NCBI GenBank assembly: GCA_012295225.1 | Contig: WMKK01000002.1 | Span: 422,858 to 486,857 of the forward strand | DNA length: 64,000 bases | Reading direction: 5' to 3' | From: Ostreococcus mediterraneus | Lineage: Eukaryota > Chlorophyta > Mamiellophyceae > Mamiellales > Bathycoccaceae | Shown here: piece by piece, positions 25,842 to 33,908 of the stretch | Position numbering within the stretch: position 1 is the stretch's first letter | Layout of the letters: each line of letters opens with the position of its first letter | The notes under the pieces: generated by a model | What the model was told of the DNA's origin: nothing | Database searches by the model: none | The model's input: only the letters and a program-made list of their open reading frames with translations | Position numbers and translations under genes: made by a program

Positions 25842-27224
25842 CTAAACATTTCTAAATGGATTGTTAACGTTACCTTTGGTATATTTGTTTGCCTGTCGTG
25901 TTTTCTTCATCAACCGTGGACGCGCAAAGGCAACACCGATGACGAGCCACACGCAGATGGAAAACACCCACATTTTTCTCTTCAACGCTTTGTGGGCGAG
26001 CATTTTCTCTCCTGACAGCGCATCGACGGCAGGTATGTGCTCTAACCCTTCAACTTGTTCTAATTTACGATTTGTATCAGGTGAGTCTTGCGAATCTTGT
26101 GGCTCCCGCGACAGCGTCGCCGGTCGTCTGCCGCATCGTTCGTTTGTGTACGCCTCCACGCTATCGTTGATTGACGACACCGTGAAGCGCATTATGTCAA
26201 TAAATACGTGTTTGAAGCGCTCAGCACTCGTCGCACCGCTGGGCAAAGGTTTTGGCGCATCGATGACAGGAAACGGTTTCGACGTCGATTCGCACGACAT
26301 CCTCTGCTCTCTGCCGCTTTCGTAGTGTTTGTCCCAGTCGTAATTTTCGTACGCGAGCTTGATGCCGTAATGCACGATGAAGGGATCCGCGCTCGCCTCA
26401 TCCCACGGTACCATTCCTGCATACAACTGCGTGCTTCGCATGATGTTAAACGACAGTCCAGATATCGCCGCGCCAAATACAAATCCATACATCTCCGATA
26501 TCCACGGCCTGGGCGACTCGGCGGAGACGTAAACGTCCCCGGTACCTCGATACGGATACCAAACTCGTGAATCCGTCCTCACGCGTTTCGTGTACTCAAA
26601 CCACAACGGTGTGAGTTTCATAAAATCCGTGGCATCGAAAATCTCCCACCCCCCAACCTTGGCTAAACGCTCGAGCGTCGCTTCGTCGTCGATGAAAAAT
26701 TTCGCCATGCCGTTGTTCACCCCAGCTAAATAACCATACTCCCCCGCCGCAGCCACGCCCTTACGCGCGGGAATCTCGCGCACCGTCAGTGGCTTTCTAA
26801 GCAGCATATCTGCATCGAGTTTCACCACCCACGCTTTATCCGTGCCGCGTTCTCGCGCGAAACAATCCATGCCCGCGGGCAAGTTGTACGCCGTGTAAAA
26901 GTCATTCGCATCGATGCGCGAGAAATCTCCGCACACCACGGTATCCGGGACGACATCCATGTGATCATACGTCGCCAAACTATCGTCATCGCACGTCAGC
27001 ACGCGCGTGATGCGTCCAGGAGCGCCGATGCGGCGCCACGAGTCGTATAACGCGCGCGCTTGCCAAGTCATGTATGGCTTACAATCGGCGCTGAACACGT
27101 AGTGGTAGTCATCGATTTCGCGGTGCGCCGTCGCCTTCGCAGTCGCCGGTGTCGCCGTCGCTACCACGGCGGCGAGAACGACGAGCGCGAGCGCGAGCGC
27201 GCGACGATGCGGGTGAGAGCGCAT
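25842..27224 (-). CDS. SERGT/HPAT-like glycosyltransferase of the secretory pathway
   Basis: A 460-residue protein with an N-terminal signal or anchor (RALALALVVLAAVVATATPA), a large lumenal catalytic domain and a C-terminal membrane helix near 420-442 (VFSICVWLVIGVAFARPRL). The opening YHYVFSADCKPYMTWQARAL is the signature of plant and algal peptidyl-serine alpha-galactosyltransferase and hydroxyproline O-arabinosyltransferase relatives. The metal and nucleotide-sugar site is KLDADMLLRK. Further family blocks are YGYLAGVNNGMAKFF and IVHYGIKLAYENYDWDKH. The C-terminal anchor suggests SERGT (serine galactosylation of extensin-like proteins in the ER/Golgi) over HPAT. Tail-to-tail with Y3IP1. 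Confidence 0.82.
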   Translation of the reverse strand: MRSHPHRRALALALVVLAAVVATATPATAKATAHREIDDYHYVFSADCKPYMTWQARALYDSWRRIGAPGRITRVLTCDDDSLATYDHMDVVPDTVVCGDFSRIDANDFYTAYNLPAGMDCFARERGTDKAWVVKLDADMLLRKPLTVREIPARKGVAAAGEYGYLAGVNNGMAKFFIDDEATLERLAKVGGWEIFDATDFMKLTPLWFEYTKRVRTDSRVWYPYRGTGDVYVSAESPRPWISEMYGFVFGAAISGLSFNIMRSTQLYAGMVPWDEASADPFIVHYGIKLAYENYDWDKHYESGREQRMSCESTSKPFPVIDAPKPLPSGATSAERFKHVFIDIMRFTVSSINDSVEAYTNERCGRRPATLSREPQDSQDSPDTNRKLEQVEGLEHIPAVDALSGEKMLAHKALKRKMWVFSICVWLVIGVAFARPRLMKKTRQANKYTKGNVNNPFRNV

Positions 27225-27323
27225 CGGCGCTTCGCGAGGCGAGCTCTGCAGATTACGTCAGTCAACTCTGTGGCTGGATCTCATGTACAATACTACTGGC
27301 GGCGTCTACGAGTGGCTATGCTA

Positions 27324-28382
27324 TTATGGTTCTATTGCGCTCGATTCGGCGGCGCTCGCGCGCGCGAGGTCGTCGAGGCGACGTTTTTCAGCCTCCCGCG
27401 CGGCGTCGGTGGCTTGAAGCGCGTCCCGCAGAGCTTCAATGGTTTTCGACGCCTCGCTCAACATCGCGTTGGCTTCTTCTCTGGCGCGTTCGGCCGCACG
27501 CTTTTCTGCGGTTAACTGCTCTATGCGTTCCTGCGACTCAGAGTCGTTCAGACGATCGATAAAACGGCTGCTCGTTCTCGGCGGCGTTCTCGGCGGCGTT
27601 CTCGGCGCCTCGTCGTGTGGCTCATCCGCGTCAAAAAAACCCAACGCCACACGCTTTACGACGCGTAAGCGCGCCGCCACCCTCCGCGCGCGCCGCGAAT
27701 GCCCTCTCGTCGCGGCGTACGCGCAAAACATCCCAGCGCCCGCCAACGTCACGACGGCTAACGCGACTCGAAGCGCCGCCGAAAGCGCCTCCACCGCGAG
27801 CTTCACCACGCTCGGCAGCACGAACAACCACGCCGCACCGACGTACACCGCACTCGACGCGAACAACACATTCTTCATCCCCGGGTACTCGCGCGACACC
27901 GCAATCGTCCACGCGCGAAACGTTTCATCCAACGCGCGCGCGACGGTTGACACATCATCCAACGCGCCCCGGCCGTACGCCCCTCCACCGCCACCGTACT
28001 GCGCGTTATGACTATGCCTCGGCGATGACCGCGCTAAACGCCTACGTCTCGATGGCGACTCGATCCCGAGCGGCGACCGCGACGATGACGCCGCTCTCGC
28101 CGAGCGCGCGACGTCATCCGTCTCGACGCCATCCGTCGTCGCGTCCAACACATCCGTCGATGACTCCCCACCGCGCGCGCCTCCACCTTCAGACATCGTC
28201 GTCACCGGCGTCGTCGTCGTCGTCGCTCTCGCGGTGTCATCCGACGCCGGACACGTGCGGTGCCTGTAAAACGCGCTCCCGCGCTTCTTAAATCGCGGCA
28301 TGCCGACGCACGACACCCCGCACAGCTCACACGACTTTTCCCCAGCGCCGATGCTCGCCTTGACGCGTTCAACGTCGGACAT
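27324..28382 (-). CDS. Membrane protein with N-terminal Cys motif and C-terminal coiled coil, unknown
   Basis: No family recognised. From the ATG at 28382 the product has 352 residues. Residues 18-45 (CELCGVSCVGMPRFKKRGSA then FYRHRTC) contain paired Cys and His that could bind one zinc. A Ser/Thr/Arg-rich disordered part follows. Two strongly hydrophobic helices lie at about 180-235 (FASSAVYVGAAWLFVLPSVV and ALAVVTLAGAGMFCAYAA). A PRTPPRTPPRT repeat precedes a Glu/Ala/Arg coiled coil over the last 85 residues. The open frame extends about 180 codons further upstream but that part is Arg-rich, lacks domain character and overlaps the divergent neighbour, so the shorter start is preferred. Confidence 0.6.
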   Translation of the reverse strand: MSDVERVKASIGAGEKSCELCGVSCVGMPRFKKRGSAFYRHRTCPASDDTARATTTTTPVTTMSEGGGARGGESSTDVLDATTDGVETDDVARSARAASSSRSPLGIESPSRRRRLARSSPRHSHNAQYGGGGGAYGRGALDDVSTVARALDETFRAWTIAVSREYPGMKNVLFASSAVYVGAAWLFVLPSVVKLAVEALSAALRVALAVVTLAGAGMFCAYAATRGHSRRARRVAARLRVVKRVALGFFDADEPHDEAPRTPPRTPPRTSSRFIDRLNDSESQERIEQLTAEKRAAERAREEANAMLSEASKTIEALRDALQATDAAREAEKRRLDDLARASAAESSAIEP

Positions 28383-28614
28383 CGCGCGCGTGAATACTTT
28401 TCTATGCGTGCGCGCGCGCGAGGGCGTGCGACGCGGTGCGGTGCGCGCGCGGCGGCGCGTAATGTCGTGCTCGAGTCGATGCGCCGATGCCAACACCAAA
28501 ACGCGCCAACACCGTCGTCGCGCCATTCCGCCGCGTCCGTCGATCGACGCCACGCGCTCGAGCCCGCGCGAACGGACGACGACGAGCGCACGCGCGAGTT
28601 CGAGTTCGCGAGCC

Positions 28615-29889
28615 ATGCACGCCGAACGCGCGCCGCTCCTCGCGCGCGACGCCGAGCTCGGCGCGACGCCCTCGTCGTCATCCATGACGATGGTGTTGGA
28701 CGACGTTGAACGCGCCGCCGCGCGCCGCGCGACGACTTCAGCGACGCGCGCGGGCGCGTACGCGCGCATCGCCGCCATCGCCGCGTGTCTCGCCCTCGTC
28801 GTCGCCGCCTGCGTCGCGAGCGCACCGCACGGCGTCGCGTTCGCGTCCCTGGGATCGTCGAGTAAATCGTCAAAGATCGACGAAGGCTCGACGAAACGCT
28901 GCGCCAACGCCGCCGCGGACAACGCCGCGGGGACGTTTCAGATTGAAACTGAAGAGTGCTCGGCGTCGGCGTCGGCGGTGCCTGGGTGTTTGGGTTCGCA
29001 CTCGTCGTGTCGGTTTTGTCAGACGCACATGGCGGCGAACCGAAACAACGACTGGCCGCTGTGCCCGCCCAAGGTGTGCGACGAAAACGGCGTGTTTGGA
29101 TGTAAAAGCAATGGTAAGGAGTCCAAACGCGACATTGCGTGGCGTGTGATGCGTGAGCACGTGTTGGCACATAATCGCATGGTGGATGGAGTGAAGATTG
29201 GGAAGTGTTTGGGCACGTCGCAGGATCGAGCGCTCGGGAGGTTTGTGTATCACGACGCCGAGTGCGAAAAGCAAGGGTTGCCGGGGTGCACGGGCGCGGG
29301 GTCTTCGTGTCGGTTTTGTAACGTGAAGAACGCGAAAAAGGCGACGAAAGATTGGCCAGTGTGTCCGGATGTAGTGTGCGAGAATTATGACGTGAAGAAG
29401 AAGAATTGTGAAACGTTGAAGAGGTACGCCGTGCCGGATGAGACGCCGCCCAACGACTGGGACGAACATTCGTTGCCAAAGGAGTTGGACGTTGACGAAG
29501 CGGATGTGGGGCTGGATGATTTTGATGAGGATGACGAAGTGACTGTGACGCATCATCATCATCATCATTCGCATGACGACGACGACGAGGAGGAGGAGGA
29601 GGACGCGTACGACAACGACGACGACGACGAGTCGCGACACCACAAACATCAGCACTCGTCGATTCGTCTTGGTAGGGAAGAAGACGACGACGACGACAGT
29701 GAACGCAAAACATCCGACGAAAAATCGAATCCTGAAGATGACGCCGACGAGGATTTTGAAGGTGAAATCAAAAAAGCCTCCGAAGTCATCGAACGCGGTC
29801 GTCATCACGAAAAATCCGTGCTTTCGACGAAGGAGGCGCAAGAGTTAGACTCTTTGGTGTTCAGTTCGTTCAACGAGGCATCTCAGTAA
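28615..29889 (+). CDS. Type II membrane protein with duplicated Cys-rich module and His/acidic tail
   Basis: A 424-residue protein of no recognised family. A cytosolic N-terminus (MHAERAPLLARDAELG) with an acidic di-leucine-like APLLA precedes one membrane helix (IAAIAACLALVVAACVASA, about residues 54-73). Two copies of a Cys module follow, about 100 residues apart, each with the pattern C-x7-10-PGC-x-G-x2-SSCRFC, then DWP-x-CP-x2-VC. The spacing suggests disulfide-bonded lumenal or extracellular domains. The C-terminal 130 residues are extremely acidic, include a six-His run followed by SHDDDDEEEEE, and a second HHKHQH. Metal binding by the tail is inference. The start is chosen at 28615 because codons upstream read as random Arg/Ser-rich sequence. 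Confidence 0.68.
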   Translation: MHAERAPLLARDAELGATPSSSSMTMVLDDVERAAARRATTSATRAGAYARIAAIAACLALVVAACVASAPHGVAFASLGSSSKSSKIDEGSTKRCANAAADNAAGTFQIETEECSASASAVPGCLGSHSSCRFCQTHMAANRNNDWPLCPPKVCDENGVFGCKSNGKESKRDIAWRVMREHVLAHNRMVDGVKIGKCLGTSQDRALGRFVYHDAECEKQGLPGCTGAGSSCRFCNVKNAKKATKDWPVCPDVVCENYDVKKKNCETLKRYAVPDETPPNDWDEHSLPKELDVDEADVGLDDFDEDDEVTVTHHHHHHSHDDDDEEEEEDAYDNDDDDESRHHKHQHSSIRLGREEDDDDDSERKTSDEKSNPEDDADEDFEGEIKKASEVIERGRHHEKSVLSTKEAQELDSLVFSSFNEASQ

Positions 29890-29977
29890 AGTATTTACTA
29901 TTTAGCCACTCGACTGCATCACTTTGCAATATTTTACAAAACTATAGCTATTACTTCAACACACGGCACGCCTTCTG

Positions 29978-30934
29978 TTACAACAGCTCGTCGCGAAGGT
30001 CGTCTTCGTCGCTCGAGCCGCCGCTCACGAGCAAAGGCACCGTTCGCCTCGTCCTGAACGCGACACTTTGCGCTAAAATTGCGCAATCAAGCGCAACTGT
30101 ACCGAACGACCCCCCGAGCCAAGGCAAACTACGAATCAACGAAGCTTTCGTGTGACTCGAGCACAAAATCGAAAATCCGTAGGACACGTTTGCGGAAATC
30201 GCGAGCGCAAACATGCTCAAGCTCAAGCCTTCCACCGATCGCCGGCGCTTATTTTTAGCGATTTGAGCCAAGCGGCCGCCGAGGTAGAACACCATAGCTA
30301 AATACCCCACGCCCCGGCCAAAGTTTTGCATCCATTGTGGATTTCCATTGTACGCGCAATCGTTCGGGGACGCTCCGTCGCGCTCCTCGAACGTCCCGTG
30401 CCCCGTCGACGTCGCCGCACCACGCGACGTCGCCGCGAGCACCGCCCCAGCTGCCGCGGTCGCGGCGAACCCACCAATGATACCCAACGCACCACGACCA
30501 CTTCCTGACGATTGGCGCCGTCGTCGACGCGGCCCGCTTTCGTCGCTCTCCGACTCGTCGTCGCTCGCGTTTGAGGCGTCGTCTCCCGACGTTCCTTCGT
30601 AATACACGTATTGCGCCAATAACGCCACATCGCTGCACACAAAGTATACCGCGGTATACGTCTGCGTCGGCGCTTGATCACCGGTGGCGATGCACCCGAT
30701 GAGGTTGAACGCGTCGCCCGCGAGCCACTGGATTAAAAACCAAGGCGAGAGCCCGCGCGCGCGTTTGACTCTAAAGTTGTGCAATAGTTGCGGCCACTGG
30801 GCGGCGATCCAACACGCGATGGTGAGTAAGGCGAGGTAGAACCCAGTGAGTTCGGTGGACGTGCTGACGCATTCTCGGAAGACGTCACGGATCCATGGAA
30901 GGGCGTCTGGCGACGCGCACGCGCACGCCAGCAT
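29978..30934 (-). CDS. PQ-loop repeat transporter (PQLC2/Ypq type)
   Basis: A 318-residue multi-span membrane protein with two PQ-loop repeats: WIAAQWPQLLHNFRVKRARG with GLSPWFLIQWL, and YLGGRLAQIAKNKRRRS with VEGLSLSMFALAI. Seven membrane helices are expected. The family exports cationic amino acids or cystine from the lysosome or vacuole (PQLC2, Ypq1, cystinosin). A long polar insert (about residues 115-205) with SDDESESDESGPRRRRR separates the repeats. The C-terminus SSDEDDLRDELL has an acidic di-leucine motif of the type that sorts Ypq-like proteins to the vacuole. The second repeat has AQ rather than PQ. The ATG at 30934-30932 is the first in frame. Confidence 0.85.
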   Translation of the reverse strand: MLACACASPDALPWIRDVFRECVSTSTELTGFYLALLTIACWIAAQWPQLLHNFRVKRARGLSPWFLIQWLAGDAFNLIGCIATGDQAPTQTYTAVYFVCSDVALLAQYVYYEGTSGDDASNASDDESESDESGPRRRRRQSSGSGRGALGIIGGFAATAAAGAVLAATSRGAATSTGHGTFEERDGASPNDCAYNGNPQWMQNFGRGVGYLAMVFYLGGRLAQIAKNKRRRSVEGLSLSMFALAISANVSYGFSILCSSHTKASLIRSLPWLGGSFGTVALDCAILAQSVAFRTRRTVPLLVSGGSSDEDDLRDELL

Positions 30935-31039
30935 TCGTGAGGCGCGCAGTGAGGACGTGTCGTGCGATGGAATGGAAGCGCATGGTTTTTGCAATTGCAA
31001 AAATGGAAGGGCGACTAGTAGATAAATAAATAATCGTCT

Positions 31040-32179
31040 CTACAACGACAAATTCTTTAGCGCAACTTTGGCGCGAAGAGTTTGAAGCTGATCGTCGAGC
31101 ACCGAAACGCCGAGGCGCAAGCGGTCCATCAATCCGTGGTCGGTGCTCATGGCCACCGCTCGACACGCGATGAGCTTTTGTAAATCCGAAGGTGTCGATG
31201 CCGGAGCGATTTGAAGCACGGCAAATGATACTCGCTCGGCGCGCGTGAGTGATGAGTGCGCGAAATCAACCGGGCGCTCGATCCACTTGGCATCCGCCAT
31301 GGATATTTTCTCTTCGATGCGCTCGACGGTGATCGAGGGCGCGTCGACCCATTCCATGGCCAAACGCAAATTACCAACCTCTTTATGCGTCCAGAGCCCA
31401 TCGTCGTCGTCGTCGTCGTCTACATCAGCGCTTGCACCTACATTCGCGACATCTTTCTTGTCGCCCAAAAGCTTGTCGCTCAACAACAACACGTCGTTCA
31501 CCGCCGACTCGATGTAATCCGTCACCTCTTTGACCTGCGCCAACTCGTCGTCGCTGGGATTATACGTCCCTACATCTCCCATTTGCGGTATGTGCGTAAA
31601 CAACCCCGCGATATATGGCTCTCGAGTCGTGATATCCTCAAGTTTCATCCGCGCTTCGCCCACAACCTCCACGCGCGCGCCCACCTCCGCCCTATGCACG
31701 GCTTCGATGCGCGCCAACGTCGCCGACGCGTTCACCCTCAACCCTTCCTCATCCCCGTTATCGCTCGGTAAAAACGTCAACTGCGCAATCAACCCCCCAG
31801 TGTCGGACATCGCCTTTTCTAATAACGCCAAAAATCTCGCTTCGTACAAGTGCAACGTGAGCTTACTCCCCGGCAACAGCGTCTCGCGTTGGGGAAACAG
31901 CAACGCCGGGACTTCAACCTTGACAAACTCTTTCGCCAACGCGGCGTCGTAATCCAAATACCCACCCCCTCGCGCGCGCGTCGTAGCGCGACGACCATGA
32001 CGCATCGACACGGCCGTCGTCGTCGACGACGCGCACGCGCACGCGCCGCCCGCGCGCCGCGCCGCCCACGCCGCGCCCCCCACCGCCCGCCGCGTCGCCG
32101 CGCGCGGCGCCGTCGACGTCGGTGTCGTCGACCGCGGCGCCGCGCGGGCGGTCGACGGCGACGCGCACGGCGTCATCAT
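31040..32179 (-). CDS. LON substrate-binding-domain protein, probably plastid
   Basis: A 379-residue protein. The first 70 residues are Ala/Thr/Ser/Arg-rich without acids, a transit peptide. A LON N-terminal (substrate-binding) domain starts at about residue 89 with VPALLFPQRETLLPGSKLTL then HLYEARFLALLEKA. It runs to about residue 300, with RVNASATLARIEAVHRAEVG. No AAA ATPase or protease domain follows, so this is not a Lon protease. Plants have several such plastid proteins of unclear function, also related to the LON domain of cereblon-type adaptors. A run of eight Asp lies near residue 251. The last 55 residues are helical. It is divergent from ASF1. Confidence 0.8.
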   Translation of the reverse strand: MMTPCASPSTARAAPRSTTPTSTAPRAATRRAVGGAAWAARRAGGACACASSTTTAVSMRHGRRATTRARGGGYLDYDAALAKEFVKVEVPALLFPQRETLLPGSKLTLHLYEARFLALLEKAMSDTGGLIAQLTFLPSDNGDEEGLRVNASATLARIEAVHRAEVGARVEVVGEARMKLEDITTREPYIAGLFTHIPQMGDVGTYNPSDDELAQVKEVTDYIESAVNDVLLLSDKLLGDKKDVANVGASADVDDDDDDDGLWTHKEVGNLRLAMEWVDAPSITVERIEEKISMADAKWIERPVDFAHSSLTRAERVSFAVLQIAPASTPSDLQKLIACRAVAMSTDHGLMDRLRLGVSVLDDQLQTLRAKVALKNLSL

Positions 32180-32674
32180 CGATCGTCCACGACGCGCGCG
32201 GCGGCGGCGGCGGCGACGGCGACGACGAATGCCGCACGTGAGCTACGCCAAAGCTCCAAAAGCTCCAAAAGCTCCAAAAGTCAAAACGTCACCCTCGACG
32301 AGCGACGACCCCGCGGTCGGTCTCGCCCACGCCCGCGACGCGACGCGCGCGCGGATGAACGAAAATAACGCGCGCCATCGCGCGCGCGCGCGCTCGGCGC
32401 GCCATCGCGCGCGTCGGCGTCGGACGAACGGTCGACCGCGGTCGGTCGGTCGGTTGGATTTCAAAAAAAAAAGCAAAGTCACCCGACGCGCGTCGCTCGT
32501 TTCGCGAACGGACGCGAACGCGCGCGCGAACGCACGCGCGCGATCGGGGCGGGGATGAAAAAAAATCTCGACGCGCGTCGCGGGCGACGACGGACGTCGT
32601 CGTCGAGGCGGTGGAATTTCGAACGTTGGATCCGATGGGCACCGTGTGGTGGACTGGTGTTCGAGAGCGCGGGA

Positions 32675-32710
<36 letters not shown>

Positions 32711-32868
32711 ACACGTCGACGCGCATACGTACACGTACGACTCTACGCACGTGAGCATACGCACGACGCACGACGACGCACGACGACGACGACGACGCAC
32801 GACGCGCGTCGGGGGGATTCTCGAGCGGGTGGTTTGAAATTTAAAAGACGCGAGTAGAGACGACGACG
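32180..32868. promoter_or_regulatory. Divergent intergenic region, LON-domain gene and ASF1
   Basis: 689 bp, the longest clear divergent gap. It holds three copies of a 9-bp unit AGCTCCAAA (32252-32278), a (GAC)12 run (32675-32710), and further GAC/ACG-rich simple sequence up to ASF1. No frame with a plausible start or splice signals was found, so it is read as two promoters. Confidence 0.55.
32675..32710. repeat. (GAC)12 microsatellite
   Basis: Twelve uninterrupted GAC units about 160 bp upstream of the ASF1 start. Likely promoter or 5' leader sequence and a probable length polymorphism. Confidence 0.85.
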
Positions 32869-33782
32869 ATGAGTGCGATTAACGTCACGCAAGTGCAAGT
32901 ATTGGTACGTCGTGACGTGCGGTGGTGTTTTACGCGTCGCGTGTCGCGCGAGATGGCGATCGCGGTGACGCTGGGCGGCGCGCGCGCGTGGATTCGTGTG
33001 GATTCGCGTCACCCTCGGGACGCGCGCGAGCCCGAGACGGGCGCGACGTCTCGTTCGATTTCGTGTCGCGCGTTTGACTGACCGACGACGCGTGTGTTTC
33101 GCGACTGTGTGCGCGCAGGATAACCCCCAATTCTTCGCCAACCCTTTACAGTTTGAGATTCAGTACGAGTGTTTGTACGATCTCCAGCACGGTACGACAG
33201 CTGCGAAAATTTAAACGCGCGCCCAGAGCGACGAGACTGACCGCGGGATGTTGTTCTTTGTCACGCACAGATTTGGAGTGGAAGTTGACGTACGTTGGAA
33301 GTGCGGAGGATGATAAATGTGATCAAGTGCTGGACACGGTCTTGGTCGGCCCGGTCGTGCGCGGGGCGTACAAGTTTGTGTTTCAAGCGAACCCGCCAGA
33401 CGTGAGCAAGATCCCGCAAGAGGACATCTTGGGCGTGACTGTTTTACTTGTGACGTGCTCGTATAACAACCAAGAGTTCATTCGAGTAGGGTATTACGTA
33501 AACAACGAGTACGCCGACGAGGAGTTGCGTGAAGATCCGCCGGCGCAACCGCGGATTGATAGAGTCATGCGTAACATCTTGGCGGAGAAGCCGCGCGTGA
33601 CGCGTTTCCCGTGCGAGTTTGATTCTCAAGCGATTGCGGGCATGGAGAGCCAAGGTGCGATGGATGATATGATGATGGGTGACGAAAACGCTCCGGTCGC
33701 GACGGCTATGCCCGGGGTGGATTTCTCTAAAGAGCAAGCTGGGTTCTTCCAGAGCACGCAAGCTCAAACGGGGATGTGGTAG
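32869..33782 (+). CDS. ASF1: Histone chaperone ASF1 (three exons)
   Basis: Exons 32869-32904, 33119-33191 and 33271-33782 join in frame to 206 residues. Introns are 214 and 79 bp. Both have GTACG donors, ACTGAC branch motifs and CAG acceptors; the second splits an Asp codon (G/AT). The product begins MSAINVTQVQVLDNPQFFAN, the near-invariant ASF1 start, and continues through LEWKLTYVGSAEDDKCDQVL, DILGVTVLLVTCSYNNQEFI and VGYYVNNEY. ASF1 binds an H3-H4 dimer and hands it to CAF-1 or HIRA during replication and transcription. The conserved core covers about residues 1-155; the tail (about 50 residues) is short and mildly acidic. The tiny 12-codon first exon could easily be missed. Confidence 0.95.
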
Positions 33783-33908
33783 GCGCCGTTGTTTGTCAAC
33801 GTATGACTTTGTAGAACCAAATTTAGCAATGCCAATGAAAAAATTTAAAACGTACACGTAAATAGAACATGTTTGCCGTTTCGCTAAGAATAATTTCTAA
33901 TGTACCCG

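Noticed and set aside
28202-29841. Long minus-strand frames opposite the Cys-rich membrane protein
   Set aside because: They are Arg/Val-rich mirrors of the acidic tail codons and overlap a better-supported sense gene.
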